From the NCBI RefSeq assembly GCF_024807845.1, contig NZ_JANUEQ010000001.1:868001-932000 (forward strand): a DNA stretch of 64,000 nt, in the 5' to 3' direction. This DNA is from Klebsiella sp. BIGb0407 (GTDB lineage: Bacteria; Pseudomonadota; Gammaproteobacteria; Enterobacterales; Enterobacteriaceae). Below the pieces are notes generated by a model that worked only from the letters and a program-made list of their open reading frames with translations, did no database searches and was not told where the DNA came from. Shown piece by piece: positions 35,360 to 45,600 of the stretch; positions within the stretch are counted from its first letter, which is position 1; the number at the start of each line of letters is the position of its first letter. The translations under genes and the position numbers were made by a program.

Positions 35360-36814
35360 TTAACCCACCGCGGTGCAGATATATTTACTCTCCAGGTATT
35401 CTTCGATGCCGGAGCGTGATCCTTCGCGACCAATACCTGACTGCTTAATTCCCCCAAACGGTGCCACTTCATTGGATATAAGACCGGTATTGTGCCCCAC
35501 CATGCCGTACTCCAGCGCTTCAGCGACACGCCACATCCGCTGGTTGCTGTCGGTATAAAAATAAGCGGCCAGACCGAATTCAGTATCATTGGCCATGGCA
35601 ATAGCCTGTTCTTCAGTGTCAAAACTAAACAGGGGTGCTACCGGGCCAAAGGTCTCTTCCCGGGCAATTTTCATCTCCGGTGTTACATGGGTCAGTACCG
35701 TAGGTTCAAAGAAATAGCCGCCCAGCGCATGACGTTTCCCGCCGGTTAAAATCTGTGCCCCAAGAGCCTCGGCATTCTCGATATGGTCAATCACTTTTGT
35801 TACGGCATTTTCGTCAATCAACGGACCAATAACCACGCCCTCATCACGGCCGTTCCCTACCTGTAAGGCCTTAACCCGTTCCGCCAGACGTTGGGCAAAC
35901 TGCGGATAAATCCCCGACTGCACCAGAAAACGGTTAGTACAGACACAGGTTTGCCCGGCATTACGGAATTTTGACTGCACAGCCCCTTCAACCGCGGCAT
36001 CCAGGTCTGCATCATCAAAGACAATAAAAGGCGCATTTCCGCCCAGTTCGAGCGAAACACGTTTAACCGTATCAGCACACTGGGCCATTAATAAACGGCC
36101 AATCCCGGTCGATCCGGTAAAGGAGAGTTTTCTCACCACATCGCTTTTCGTCAGGACGCCACCAATCATTTTCGCGTCACCGGTGACGATTTGCAGTACG
36201 CCTGCCGGAATTCCTGCACGTTGTGCCAGCTCACCGAGCGCCAGCGCTGTAAGAGGAGTTTGCTCGGCGGGTTTAACGATGATGACGCAGCCTGCTGCCA
36301 GCGCAGGGGCCGCTTTACGGGTGATCATTGCAGCCGGAAAATTCCATGGCGTAATCGCGGCACAAACACCCACGGGTTGTTTGATCACCAGCAGTCGTTT
36401 ATCGGCCTGAGGAGAAGGAATGATATCCCCGTAAGTCCGCTTAGCTTCTTCAGCAAACCAGTCAATGAAAGACGCGGCATAACTGATTTCACCCCGTGCC
36501 TCTGCGAGGGGTTTTCCTTGTTCCGCCGTCATTAATGCCGCAAGATCTTCGGTATTCTCAACAATCAAATCAAACCAGCGGCGTAACAGGGTACTGCGTT
36601 CTTTAGCCGTTTTTTTGCGCCAACTGACAAGCGCCTGCTCCGCGGCACGTATCGCCAGCTCAACATCGGCTTGTTCAAGGCGGGTAACTTCAGCCACGGT
36701 TTCGTGGGTTGCTGGGTTCAGTATGCTGGACGTACTGTTATCGCGTGAAGTACGCCATTCCCCGTTAATCAGACTCGCCTGTTTAAATAAAGCGGGATCT
36801 CGTAGGTCTGTCAT
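35360..36814 (-). CDS. blcA: Succinate-semialdehyde dehydrogenase (BlcA/AttK-like)
   Basis: 484 residues from ATG 36814, chosen for the AGGAG site 6 bases ahead; this length equals typical GabD-type enzymes. Aldehyde dehydrogenase signatures: PWNFPAAMITRK, FTGSTGIGR, catalytic Glu in LELGGNAPF and catalytic Cys in NAGQTCVC. It oxidises succinate semialdehyde to succinate, feeding the TCA cycle. First gene of the operon, divergent from the IclR regulator, with paired repeats in the shared promoter region. Confidence 0.93.
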   Translation of the reverse strand: MTDLRDPALFKQASLINGEWRTSRDNSTSSILNPATHETVAEVTRLEQADVELAIRAAEQALVSWRKKTAKERSTLLRRWFDLIVENTEDLAALMTAEQGKPLAEARGEISYAASFIDWFAEEAKRTYGDIIPSPQADKRLLVIKQPVGVCAAITPWNFPAAMITRKAAPALAAGCVIIVKPAEQTPLTALALGELAQRAGIPAGVLQIVTGDAKMIGGVLTKSDVVRKLSFTGSTGIGRLLMAQCADTVKRVSLELGGNAPFIVFDDADLDAAVEGAVQSKFRNAGQTCVCTNRFLVQSGIYPQFAQRLAERVKALQVGNGRDEGVVIGPLIDENAVTKVIDHIENAEALGAQILTGGKRHALGGYFFEPTVLTHVTPEMKIAREETFGPVAPLFSFDTEEQAIAMANDTEFGLAAYFYTDSNQRMWRVAEALEYGMVGHNTGLISNEVAPFGGIKQSGIGREGSRSGIEEYLESKYICTAVG

Positions 36815-36840
36815 AGGTTCTCCTTGGAATTCAGTTGACA

Positions 36841-36877
36841 AGTTCTATATGCTGAACTAGATTCTATACATTGAACT
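36841..36877. promoter_or_regulatory. Paired operator repeats in the blcA-blcR control region
   Basis: Two copies of a 16-base element, TTCTATATGCTGAACT (36843-36858) and TTCTATACATTGAACT (36862-36877), start 19 bases apart in the same orientation. Each is itself a dyad (AGTTC-N8-GAACT; GATTC-N8-GAACT). A TTGACA-N17-TAGATT promoter for blcR (36835-36863) overlaps the first copy. This is the expected layout for an IclR-family tetramer repressing both directions. Confidence 0.6.
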
Positions 36878-36929
36878 GTATCACTCATTTTAACTTATCG
36901 TCAATTTTCTGTTAGCAAAGTGAGATCAA

Positions 36930-37709
36930 ATGCCAAAAATTTCTTCCAGTGAAACTGCCGCGGTTAGCGCCCCTGCTCTCAGACGGGCGGTACAAATACT
37001 TGATCTGGTTAGTGAATTGAAAACTCCACCCACGTTTACTGATATTGTCACCGCTCTGGAGCTTCCCAAGAGTTCAGTACATGGTTTATGTGCCACACTG
37101 GTGGAGTTAGGGCTATTGCATCGCTCTGAAGCGGGAACCTATCTTTTAGGCTCACATACCATGTCCTGGGCAAATGGTTTTTTACGCCAGACCGACCTGG
37201 TGGCGGAGTTTCAGCAGTTACTCAATGAGCGGCGGGAATTAAATCAGTTCACCGTCACGCTGACGGTGCTGGAAGGAACCCAAGTTATCTATCTGGCTTG
37301 TGCTAATAGCAATACTGCTCTGGGCTTTACCTTCCGGATTGGTATGCGCCTGCCCGCCCCGTTTACCGCCACCGGAAAAGCGATGCTCAGCACCCTCAGT
37401 GACCATGAGGTCAGTCAGCGTTTTAGTCCTCAGTGGCCTGAACAGTTAACGCCGCATAGCGTGACAACGCGTGATGAACTTTTGGCTGAACTGGCGACAA
37501 CCCGCAAGCGAGGGTTTTCAATTGATAACGGGCAAATACGTGATGGCATGTTGTGTATCGGTGCACCGGTCTATGATTTTTCGGGCAAAGCAATTGCCGG
37601 GCTGGCGGTGAGTATGCTGGAAATAGAGGCGACTGCTGAGGCTATAGAGAAAACCGGGCGTGCTTTAATGGATATTTCCAAGTCTTTGTCAGCAAGGATG
37701 GGAAACTGA
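36930..37709 (+). CDS. blcR: IclR-family regulator of the butyrolactone operon (BlcR/AttJ-like)
   Basis: 259 residues. N-terminal winged helix-turn-helix (PTFTDIVTALELPKSSVHGL, about residues 34-53) and C-terminal IclR effector domain with FRIGMRLPAPFTATGKAML and the GFSIDNGQIRDGMLCIGAPV segment. In Agrobacterium, BlcR (AttJ) is an IclR-type repressor that releases DNA when it binds succinate semialdehyde or butyrolactone. Divergent placement next to blcA and the tandem repeats between support the same role here. Confidence 0.88.
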   Translation: MPKISSSETAAVSAPALRRAVQILDLVSELKTPPTFTDIVTALELPKSSVHGLCATLVELGLLHRSEAGTYLLGSHTMSWANGFLRQTDLVAEFQQLLNERRELNQFTVTLTVLEGTQVIYLACANSNTALGFTFRIGMRLPAPFTATGKAMLSTLSDHEVSQRFSPQWPEQLTPHSVTTRDELLAELATTRKRGFSIDNGQIRDGMLCIGAPVYDFSGKAIAGLAVSMLEIEATAEAIEKTGRALMDISKSLSARMGN

Positions 37710-37744
37710 GGTTAGACACAAAATTCTGTATCAGTGAAAAAGAG

Positions 37745-37780
37745 AAACCGGAAAACGTGAATCAGTTTTCCGGTTTTTTT
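37745..37780 (+). terminator. Intrinsic terminator between blcR and mqo
   Basis: AAACCGGAAAAC (37745-37756) pairs with GTTTTCCGGTTT (37765-37776) around an 8-base loop and runs into a T-tract on the plus strand. The flanking A-tract allows partial use by the convergent mqo as well. Confidence 0.9.
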
Positions 37781-37787
37781 ATGGGTA

Positions 37788-39443
37788 TTACAGTGCAATA
37801 TCTGCTGGCTGTTTTTCAGGAGTCGCCACGGCTTGCGGCTGAGCCTGGTGTTCCACTTCCAGACTACCCGGGATCACTGGCGGCGTCGTCAGTTGCAGCG
37901 TCGCCGCGGTGTCATTCCACACCTTCTGCGTCAAAGCCACATTACCGTTCAGCGTCTGACCATAGCTTGGCACTATCTGATGGATTTTATCCTGCCAGTC
38001 TGCGGTCTTAAATTGCTCCGGGAACATTTGTTTCAGTACATTCAGGGCAATCGGTGCCGCAGTGGATGCGCCGGGTGAGGCACCGAGCAGGGCCGCAACG
38101 GTTTTCTCTTTATCGATAACAATTTCTGTACCGAGTTTCAGAATGCCACCCTTCTGTTCATCTTTCTTGATGATTTGTACACGCTGTCCTGCCTGAATCA
38201 GTTTCCAGTCTTCTTTACGTGCGTTCGGATAATACTCTTTCAGCGCAGCAAAGCGGTCTTCGTCATCGAGCATCACCTGACTGACCAGATATTTAACGAG
38301 GTCAAAGTTATCGATACCGACATTACTCATCGGCAGTACATTACCGAAGGTCGTGGTGCTGAGTAAGTCAAAAACAGAGCCATTTTTCAGGAATTTGGTC
38401 GAGAATGTCGCAAAGGGCCCGAATAAGACTACCTGCTTACCATCAATCACACGGGCATCAAGATGGGGAACCGACATCGGAGGTGCCCCAACGGAAGCCT
38501 GACCATAAACTTTTTCCAGATGACGTTTAGCAATATCCGGATTTTCGGTCATCAGGAAGGAGCCACCTACCGGGAAACCAGCATAGTTTTCCCCTTCTTC
38601 AATACCGGTTTCTTGTAGCAGTTTTAATGCACCACCTCCGGCACCAATAAAGACATATTTAGCATCAATCGCATGCTCATCGCCGCTGACGACATCCTTG
38701 ATGGTGACATGCCAGGAGTTGTCTTTATTACGTTCAAAATCAGTGACTTCCGAAGAGGTCTGGAGTGAGAAGTTAGGATTTTTTTTCAGGCTGCCAATTA
38801 ACTGACGGGTGATTTCACCGTAGTTAACATCTGTGCCAACCGGAGTCCAGGTTGCCGCCACTTTCTGGTCGGCAGAACGCCCTTCCATAACCAGCGGTGC
38901 CCACTGTTTGATTTGCTCGTGATCGGTTGAGAACTTCATGCCCTGGAATAGCGTGGTATTCTGCAAAGCAGCATAGCGTTTCCCCAGATAATCAACATTC
39001 TTATCACCCCAGACAAAGCTCATATGCGGTGTAGAGTTAATAAATGAATGTGGTGAGTTCAGCACGCCACGCTTCACCTGAGCCGTCCAGAACTGACGAG
39101 AAATCATAAACTGCTCATTGATTTCCAGCGCTTTACTGACATCAATAGAACCATCCGCGCGTTCCGGAGTGTAGTTCAGTTCCATATTAGCAGAGTGCCC
39201 TGTTCCGGCATTATTCCAGCCATTAGACGACTCCAGAGCAACTCCATCAAGCTTCTCAACCATCACCTGTGTCCAGTCAGGCTCAAGTGCATGAAGCCAT
39301 GTTCCCAGCGAGGCGCTCATGATCCCGCCACCAATTAACAGGAAATCAGTTTTCTGGGTTGTCTGGGTTTCGGCATAGCTAGCTGAGCTGACTAATAACG
39401 CACATGAAGTCAGCGAAATAAGGACTTTTTTCATAACAGGCAT
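37788..39443 (-). CDS. mqo: Malate:quinone oxidoreductase
   Basis: 551 residues, close to E. coli Mqo (548) throughout: FAD-binding [66 protein letters not shown] and the same C-terminal ADIAL. Membrane-associated FAD enzyme passing electrons from malate to quinone. The N-terminal about 24 residues look like a signal sequence (ends SYA), as in E. coli. An ATG at 39434 is an alternative start; neither has a strong ribosome site. It ends close to the blcR terminator. Confidence 0.95.
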   Translation of the reverse strand: MPVMKKVLISLTSCALLVSSASYAETQTTQKTDFLLIGGGIMSASLGTWLHALEPDWTQVMVEKLDGVALESSNGWNNAGTGHSANMELNYTPERADGSIDVSKALEINEQFMISRQFWTAQVKRGVLNSPHSFINSTPHMSFVWGDKNVDYLGKRYAALQNTTLFQGMKFSTDHEQIKQWAPLVMEGRSADQKVAATWTPVGTDVNYGEITRQLIGSLKKNPNFSLQTSSEVTDFERNKDNSWHVTIKDVVSGDEHAIDAKYVFIGAGGGALKLLQETGIEEGENYAGFPVGGSFLMTENPDIAKRHLEKVYGQASVGAPPMSVPHLDARVIDGKQVVLFGPFATFSTKFLKNGSVFDLLSTTTFGNVLPMSNVGIDNFDLVKYLVSQVMLDDEDRFAALKEYYPNARKEDWKLIQAGQRVQIIKKDEQKGGILKLGTEIVIDKEKTVAALLGASPGASTAAPIALNVLKQMFPEQFKTADWQDKIHQIVPSYGQTLNGNVALTQKVWNDTAATLQLTTPPVIPGSLEVEHQAQPQAVATPEKQPADIAL

Positions 39444-40125
39444 AGTCTTTTAATTTCATTGTGAGTGAGTGTTTTCACGTTATTTTAACCATGCTTTACT
39501 TTATTTTAAAATCTTCACTACATTTCTATACGCTATATCTGACGCTTTTTTTAATTAAAAAAAGAAACATTGCATTCAGTGTGGAATTAATCACAGCAAT
39601 AAAAAAATATTCTATATAATAACCAATAAGATAATAAATTGACGCATTCTGGAGTTATTAAGATTTAGTTACAATATAGTGACTAAATAATGTTAACAGT
39701 ATTACTTTTCAGACATTTCTTCAAAAAAAGTGGATTGAGAGAATGATTTACTCTATCCGGGATAGCTTGATGCATCAGGATGTACAGGAAGATTAAGCCT
39801 GAGATAACGGACAGGATATCTCAGGCTAATGAGTAGCAGATAATTTAACGGGTCTGGACTGACGTCTCGAATGATTCGTCGCTTATCACCATACTTATAA
39901 TTTTACACTCAACAGTCAAGTTACTTTCAATGATTCTGGCAAAAATTAATCATTCTTCACATTATTAATTTTCACTTATTTATTATCTGATAGTTATCTA
40001 TTCAATTGCTAAATAATTTGGTGATATCAGCAGCCAATAAAATTACGGAACAATAGCCGTTAACTGATAGTAATACAGGCTCAGTTATTATTTTATAACC
40101 TCCTCTCATTAAAAAGGAATTCACT
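39444..40125. other. Gene-free left edge of the AT-rich island
   Basis: 682 bases with no credible gene. It holds the mqo promoter on the left, a perfect 11-bp hairpin at 39796-39827 (AGCCTGAGATA / TATCTCAGGCT, 10-base loop) of unknown use, and on the right the leader of the first ADP-ribosyltransferase-like gene. Base composition falls sharply from mqo into this stretch. No direct repeats or tRNA end that would mark an attachment site were found. Confidence 0.6.
40059..40070 (+). promoter_or_regulatory. Conserved upstream block, copy 1
   Basis: GTTAACTGATAG, preceded by CAATAGCC, 67 bases before the start codon. The same block recurs before each paralogue at nearly the same distance. Confidence 0.5.
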
Positions 40126-42750
40126 ATGCCAGTATCATCAATACAACACAGAGCATCATCCGGGGTTTATCAAAATAAGCAGCATGATAATATCAATAAT
40201 AATACAAATCCGGTTCATAAATTAATATCAAATCACTCAGCCCTCCCGGATGAAATAATCCATTTTGGAAAAAACATTTGCAGAATAATTAACTCTTCTG
40301 AAAAACAACCTGCGTTATCCTCTCTGCACAGAACCCAATCACCGAGTGTAATCGTTCCGGCACTATTACTCCTCAGTCAGATCAGGCTTACCGGTGGCCC
40401 GTCTGATAGACCTTCTTTTATATCTGACAGAGATAACTCTCTTCTCTCTTCTGAAAATAGAATTTATTCGGATAACCGCGATAATGGTTTTAACGCCCTG
40501 CTTAATCCTGTCGTTAATGCATTATATAAAACGGGTGAGATGATCTCTCGATATGATCCACTAAAATTCCCCTGCGCTGATGCAACATCTTTATCTGCAA
40601 AGACTACAGGATCGGAAACAACGCCAGATAGACATTTTTTATCTGAACATCTGACTAAAAAGATAAATGAACTGATGTCCACTATCTCCGATGGTAAACA
40701 AACAGAAGTAATAAAAAAAATGATTGATGAATTAAATAATATAACGATTGAAGCAGAAAAGGAGTTTCCTTCAAGTCGTTCAGGACATAAAAGTATCGAG
40801 AATCTAATTTACTTAATAGATAAATCAAAACATACTATAGATAGTTTTGAAATAAAACATAGTCAAGATACACTCTGTGATACGCTTCGCTTACAAATAA
40901 AGGATTATGTTAAAATAGCAAGTAATATGTGCGGTGAGATAAGTAAATTCAAATGGAGAAATTATCTTGAGGCGCAGCTGCCACTCACTTTTACTCCAGA
41001 TGCAAGAGGAGATTCCTTCCCATCAGTGGAAAGTCAGATTGCAGGTAATCTTGTCAAAAATGTTTTTGGATTCAATGATGAACAGGGGAATACTAGCGTA
41101 TATGGCTCTCGCTATGATGCATATAGCTCCCTGCTGACAATTTTATTAGCCGAAAAAAAAATTAATAGTATCAATTTTCTTCCTGATGGAGGAGACCAAG
41201 ATGCTGAAAATATCCGTCTGGTAAATCTACTTCTTCGTGATTTAGAAATTAATATAAATAATAAGGGTTCGAATTATCTTTTAAAAGCAGCAAAAATATT
41301 TTTTGATTCATATCATAAGGCTCTTCGCAGAGACCACAAGCTATCAGCTGAAGAAGTAGAAGATAAAATCATATTGTCTGATAGTGACAAAGAACAACTG
41401 CATATACTGAGACATACTCTCAGGCAACCAATAGAGATTAACTATAATCAATACCCTGACAGCCCAAGATTTGTTAAGTTACTTGAATTATTTGTTACTA
41501 TACAGTGTATAACAGAGGCAATGCATCGGAATCATCTCCCCGAAGGAAGAAGAGATGGCAGTGACCATCATTATAACCCAAGAATTGATACTCACAATAT
41601 ACGAAGTTACCTGCAGTGTAAAAGTGTAGCAAATTTAGAACTAATCTATAATGAAAGCAATCATGAATTACAAATAGTTCCGACCAGTGGAAGAAGCCAT
41701 CATGTTATAAACAACAACGTAATGATGGGAAATATCCTCAAAGAAAATAAAAAAATAGATAAAATAAAATTCAAGCCAATCACATCATTAAGACATGTAA
41801 AAAATCACTCGTCTCTATCTACAGAATTCGAAGAACTAATAACACCAAAAATGTACTTGGATAATAAAGAACAATACGCATTCTCTATACCTAACGCATT
41901 GGGTTTAATAACTGATGGTAATAGTTTTGACATTCATGAATATGTAGAATTTAACCACGAATTCATTAAAATAAAACACATTCCATACCCTCCATTCGTT
42001 AATAACAGATATGTCATTGAGGGGGATAATAATTTGTATTTAAGGTATAGAAAAGATGAAAAACTCCATCCAGAAACACATAATGAACGACTTAATGTTG
42101 ATAAGATAGTAGATTTTATAGAAATAAAATCTAACGTTGAACCACTAACCTTAGATGAGCGATATGCATTGCGTACATATAATCGCACTACCTACAATAA
42201 TATCCACAATATCATGCCACGTGACAAAGATGAACTCATAATAAGTGACATAGATGAATTCATAATAAAAGGGATGCCAGAAAACTATTCCCCCCCTGAA
42301 TTAAGAAAGTCCATGGCAAAAATCATCGATAATATTGAACATGCCCTACCCAGAACGAAGCCTTATAACGGAACCGTTTATAAACACACTATTATAAGCA
42401 AAGAAAAATTTAATAGTCTAAAGAAAGATCAGCTACTCACCAGCAAAACATTTTTATCTTTCACAAAAGATAATACGATACCAATATATTTGCTCAAGAA
42501 ACATATAGCCTCTCACAACCTTACTGATACTCACACTCCAATACAATATACATTTAATATCAAAAAATCGGGTCACTCTCTGGAATGGTATACTGAGAAA
42601 TTTTATGACGGTGATGTCTTTATAGAAAGCAATAAAATATTTAGAATTAAAAATATTGACTCACTAGAAGTGACTGCTGACGAAATAAATAGTTCAATCT
42701 TAAGTGATGAAGAAAAATCTCTCGCCAAAAATATTGATTATGAACTTTAA
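40126..42750 (+). CDS. ADP-ribosyltransferase-like protein, copy 1 (triad lost)
   Basis: 874 residues, AAAAAGGAATTC ribosome site. No signal peptide; the first about 50 residues are polar and Ser/Asn-rich. Features: hydrophobic VIVPALLLLSQIRL (about 66-79), a conserved FTPDARGDSFPSVESQ motif near residue 290, helical VKLLELFVTIQCITEAMH (about 445-462), a beta-rich module with NRYVIEGDNNLYLRYR (about 628-643), then the C-terminal domain (about 680-874) of the ADP-ribosyltransferase exotoxin fold. Here the NAD-binding Arg is Lys (K753, in TVYKH), the STS motif reads FLSFT and the E-x-E is D828-G-D830. It is therefore unlikely to be active as an ordinary transferase. Function unknown; possible effector or decoy. 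Confidence 0.85.
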   Translation: MPVSSIQHRASSGVYQNKQHDNINNNTNPVHKLISNHSALPDEIIHFGKNICRIINSSEKQPALSSLHRTQSPSVIVPALLLLSQIRLTGGPSDRPSFISDRDNSLLSSENRIYSDNRDNGFNALLNPVVNALYKTGEMISRYDPLKFPCADATSLSAKTTGSETTPDRHFLSEHLTKKINELMSTISDGKQTEVIKKMIDELNNITIEAEKEFPSSRSGHKSIENLIYLIDKSKHTIDSFEIKHSQDTLCDTLRLQIKDYVKIASNMCGEISKFKWRNYLEAQLPLTFTPDARGDSFPSVESQIAGNLVKNVFGFNDEQGNTSVYGSRYDAYSSLLTILLAEKKINSINFLPDGGDQDAENIRLVNLLLRDLEININNKGSNYLLKAAKIFFDSYHKALRRDHKLSAEEVEDKIILSDSDKEQLHILRHTLRQPIEINYNQYPDSPRFVKLLELFVTIQCITEAMHRNHLPEGRRDGSDHHYNPRIDTHNIRSYLQCKSVANLELIYNESNHELQIVPTSGRSHHVINNNVMMGNILKENKKIDKIKFKPITSLRHVKNHSSLSTEFEELITPKMYLDNKEQYAFSIPNALGLITDGNSFDIHEYVEFNHEFIKIKHIPYPPFVNNRYVIEGDNNLYLRYRKDEKLHPETHNERLNVDKIVDFIEIKSNVEPLTLDERYALRTYNRTTYNNIHNIMPRDKDELIISDIDEFIIKGMPENYSPPELRKSMAKIIDNIEHALPRTKPYNGTVYKHTIISKEKFNSLKKDQLLTSKTFLSFTKDNTIPIYLLKKHIASHNLTDTHTPIQYTFNIKKSGHSLEWYTEKFYDGDVFIESNKIFRIKNIDSLEVTADEINSSILSDEEKSLAKNIDYEL

Positions 42751-42884
42751 CCGTCAGAAGATGGAGGCTGCCAGGATATTTTAACAAAAATGTTATGTGT
42801 TCACTGGTTTAATCATTTTCTGTTAGCCTCTATTAATTAAATTCTATTGACATCAGTAGCCCATGATTTTTCTGAGTAATAGCA

Positions 42885-42896
42885 GTTAACTGAAAG
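42885..42896 (+). promoter_or_regulatory. Conserved upstream block, copy 2
   Basis: GTTAACTGAAAG preceded by TCTGAGTAATAGCA, 70 bases before the start of copy 2. A GACATCAGTAGCC stretch further up (42849-42861) also matches the region before copy 1 (GATATCAGCAGCC). Confidence 0.5.
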
Positions 42897-42954
42897 TCAT
42901 TCAAACGAAAACATCTTTTTATTAAGTCTCTTTACTTTTAAAAAGGAATTAACT

Positions 42955-45600
42955 ATGCCTGTATCACCAACTCAGCACAGAGCTTCATCCGGGGTTTATC
43001 AAAATAAGCAGTATGATAATATCAAAAGTAATACCTCTGAAGTTAAGCATATAATATCAAATCATTCAGCGATTCCGGATGAAATATGTCATTTTGGAAA
43101 ATATGTTAACCAGGCAATGAACTCTTATAAACAGCGGTACGTGCTGACGCCTCAACATAGAGTCTCATCACAGAATGTAATCGTTCCAGCACTGCTACTT
43201 CTCAGTCAGATCAGGCTTACTGGTCACCAATCTGACAACTCTTCTTTTATATCTGATAGAGGCATATCACTTCTTTCTTCTGAAAATAAAGTCTATTCGG
43301 ATAGCAGCGATAATAGTTTTAACACCCTTCTTAATCCTGTCGTAAACGCATTGTATAAAACAGGTGAAATAATATCCCGATATGACCCACTAAGATTTCC
43401 AGGCGCTGACGCTGCATCTACATCTGCAACGCCCCTGGAGCCGATAACAATTCATGATAAATATTTTTTATCTGAAAACTTGGCTAAAAAGGTAAACGAA
43501 ATTCTTTCCACCATCACCAATAATAAAGAGTCAACAGCAATCAGTAAAATGATTAGTGAATTAAATAACATGACAACTAAAGCAGAAGAAAAATTCCCTT
43601 CAAATCCATCAGGGCACAAAAACATCCATCATCTTATTTTCTTAATAGAGGAGTCAAAATATATTATAGATAAACTTGAGATAAAATATGGACAAGAAGC
43701 TCTCTGTGAAACGCTTAGATTTCAGAGAGAATATTATATTGAAATGGCAGATAGCATATCAGATGCTGAGAGTCAGTGTACCTTTCAATATTATCGGGAG
43801 GGGACACCCCGGACATATCTTGCTATGGAAAGAAGAACCGGTAACTATCCGTCATTCGGAAGTCATATTGCAGATAATCTTGTTCATAGTGTTTTTGGGT
43901 TTGGTGACACGCAAAGGAAGACTAACGTATATAGTTTTCAACATTATGCATATAAAGCCCTGTTGACAAATTTATTAGCCGAAAAAAAAATCTCTCATAT
44001 AGATGACCTTCCCGAACACTGGGACAAAAATGATGAAGATATCCGTCTGGTAAATATACTTCTTCGGGATGTAGAACTCAATTTAAATAATCAGGGATGG
44101 CGGTATCTTTTAAAACCAGCAAAGATGTGTAGTGAATTCTATCACGATGCACTTGGCAACGACAAATCGCTATCAGCTGAAGAAAGAAATGAAAAAATCT
44201 TTAAATCTATTTCCCTCAGTCAACAATTCTCTTTACTGATAAGAAAACTCGAGAAACCAATTGAAATCAAATTTAATCAACGGCCTGATAATCCAAGATT
44301 TTTAAAGTTACTTGATTTGCTTGCCACGATACAGTGTATTACGGAAGTAATGCACTTCGCCCATGCCCCCATAATAATAAATGATATCTGCGGTAGTTAT
44401 CGATCACGAGAACATTATTCAAGTAACATGCCGATTTTTATAAAATCAGATTACGAAGATTATCATCATAAACCAACTGATATTAATCCCATACGTAGTT
44501 ATCAGCAGTGTAAAAATGCCAAAAACTTGAAAGCTGAATATAATAGTACCACTCATGAATTAATCATAACGCCAACGAGTGGAAGAAGCAAAAATATTAA
44601 AGAAAATAATTTGGAAATGGAGAAAATCATCAAAGAAAATAAAATAATTAACAAAATAAAATTCATACCAACTCCATCATTAAAGAGTATAAAAAACCAT
44701 TCTTCTATATCCGAGAAGGTTAACTCACTGATAACTTCAGAGATGTATGTGAAAAGCAAAGATAATTACACTTTCTCCGAACCTGATAGATTCGGTTTAA
44801 TACATGACGATTCTGGAAACAAATATTTAAAAATCGATGAAGGAATCGTCAGGATACAACATATAGCATATCCCCCTGAGATTAATAATAGATATGTTGT
44901 GGAAGATAAGGGAAATAACAATTTGTATTTAAGATATCGAAATGATGAGAGATTCCACCCAGAAGATGTTACTGAACAACAGGCTGCCAGTCAGATTATA
45001 GATTTCGGTGAAATAACATCTGACGTTGAGCCACTCACCTCAGATGAGCGACATGCATTGCGGACATATGGCCGCACCGGCCCCAATGACATCAACAATT
45101 TCATAATTAAAGGAGTTGAAAAAAACTCAACAACATCCATGATAAAAACTATCGATGATATTCAACATGCCTTGGATAAAATAACGCCTTATAAAGGAGT
45201 TGTCTATAAATATATTATAATGAATGCCGAGAAATTTAACAGTTTGAAGAACGACCAGCTACTCACCAGTACAATATTTTTATCTTGTACAAAAAATATC
45301 AAAGTGGCAAATAGAGAACTTAAAGCGCTTAGCCTTTCGCCCAACCTTGCCAATCCTTTAAATGATTCAGATATCTTAAACATAATAAAATGTGAATTTA
45401 ATATCATAAAATCAGGGCACTCCTTAGAGTGGTATACAGAAAACTTTCATGATGAAGAGGTTTTGATTGAAAGGAATAAATATTTTAAAATTAAAGATTT
45501 CTGTTCAGATGATAGAAAGATAGTTCTTGACGAAATAGGTAGTTCGCTCTTAAGCAATGAAGAAAAAGCTCTCGCCAAAAATATAGATTTTGACATTTAA
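42955..45600 (+). CDS. ADP-ribosyltransferase-like protein, copy 2 (Arg and first Glu changed)
   Basis: 881 residues, closest in its N-terminal half to copy 1 (SGVYQNKQ.DNI, HNQVIVPALLLLSQIRLTG-like segment). The C-terminal domain begins near residue 690 with LTSDERHALRTYGRTGPNDIN, a good match to the first helix of the VIP2/C3-type ADP-ribosyltransferases (E..AL..Y....Y..IN). The expected Arg is K752 (VVYKY), the Ser motif is FLSCT and the E-x-E position is D833-E-E835, so only the last Glu is kept. It carries a small insertion around SLSPNLANPLND. No signal peptide. Probably a catalytically impaired paralogue or one with altered chemistry. Confidence 0.85.
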   Translation: MPVSPTQHRASSGVYQNKQYDNIKSNTSEVKHIISNHSAIPDEICHFGKYVNQAMNSYKQRYVLTPQHRVSSQNVIVPALLLLSQIRLTGHQSDNSSFISDRGISLLSSENKVYSDSSDNSFNTLLNPVVNALYKTGEIISRYDPLRFPGADAASTSATPLEPITIHDKYFLSENLAKKVNEILSTITNNKESTAISKMISELNNMTTKAEEKFPSNPSGHKNIHHLIFLIEESKYIIDKLEIKYGQEALCETLRFQREYYIEMADSISDAESQCTFQYYREGTPRTYLAMERRTGNYPSFGSHIADNLVHSVFGFGDTQRKTNVYSFQHYAYKALLTNLLAEKKISHIDDLPEHWDKNDEDIRLVNILLRDVELNLNNQGWRYLLKPAKMCSEFYHDALGNDKSLSAEERNEKIFKSISLSQQFSLLIRKLEKPIEIKFNQRPDNPRFLKLLDLLATIQCITEVMHFAHAPIIINDICGSYRSREHYSSNMPIFIKSDYEDYHHKPTDINPIRSYQQCKNAKNLKAEYNSTTHELIITPTSGRSKNIKENNLEMEKIIKENKIINKIKFIPTPSLKSIKNHSSISEKVNSLITSEMYVKSKDNYTFSEPDRFGLIHDDSGNKYLKIDEGIVRIQHIAYPPEINNRYVVEDKGNNNLYLRYRNDERFHPEDVTEQQAASQIIDFGEITSDVEPLTSDERHALRTYGRTGPNDINNFIIKGVEKNSTTSMIKTIDDIQHALDKITPYKGVVYKYIIMNAEKFNSLKNDQLLTSTIFLSCTKNIKVANRELKALSLSPNLANPLNDSDILNIIKCEFNIIKSGHSLEWYTENFHDEEVLIERNKYFKIKDFCSDDRKIVLDEIGSSLLSNEEKALAKNIDFDI

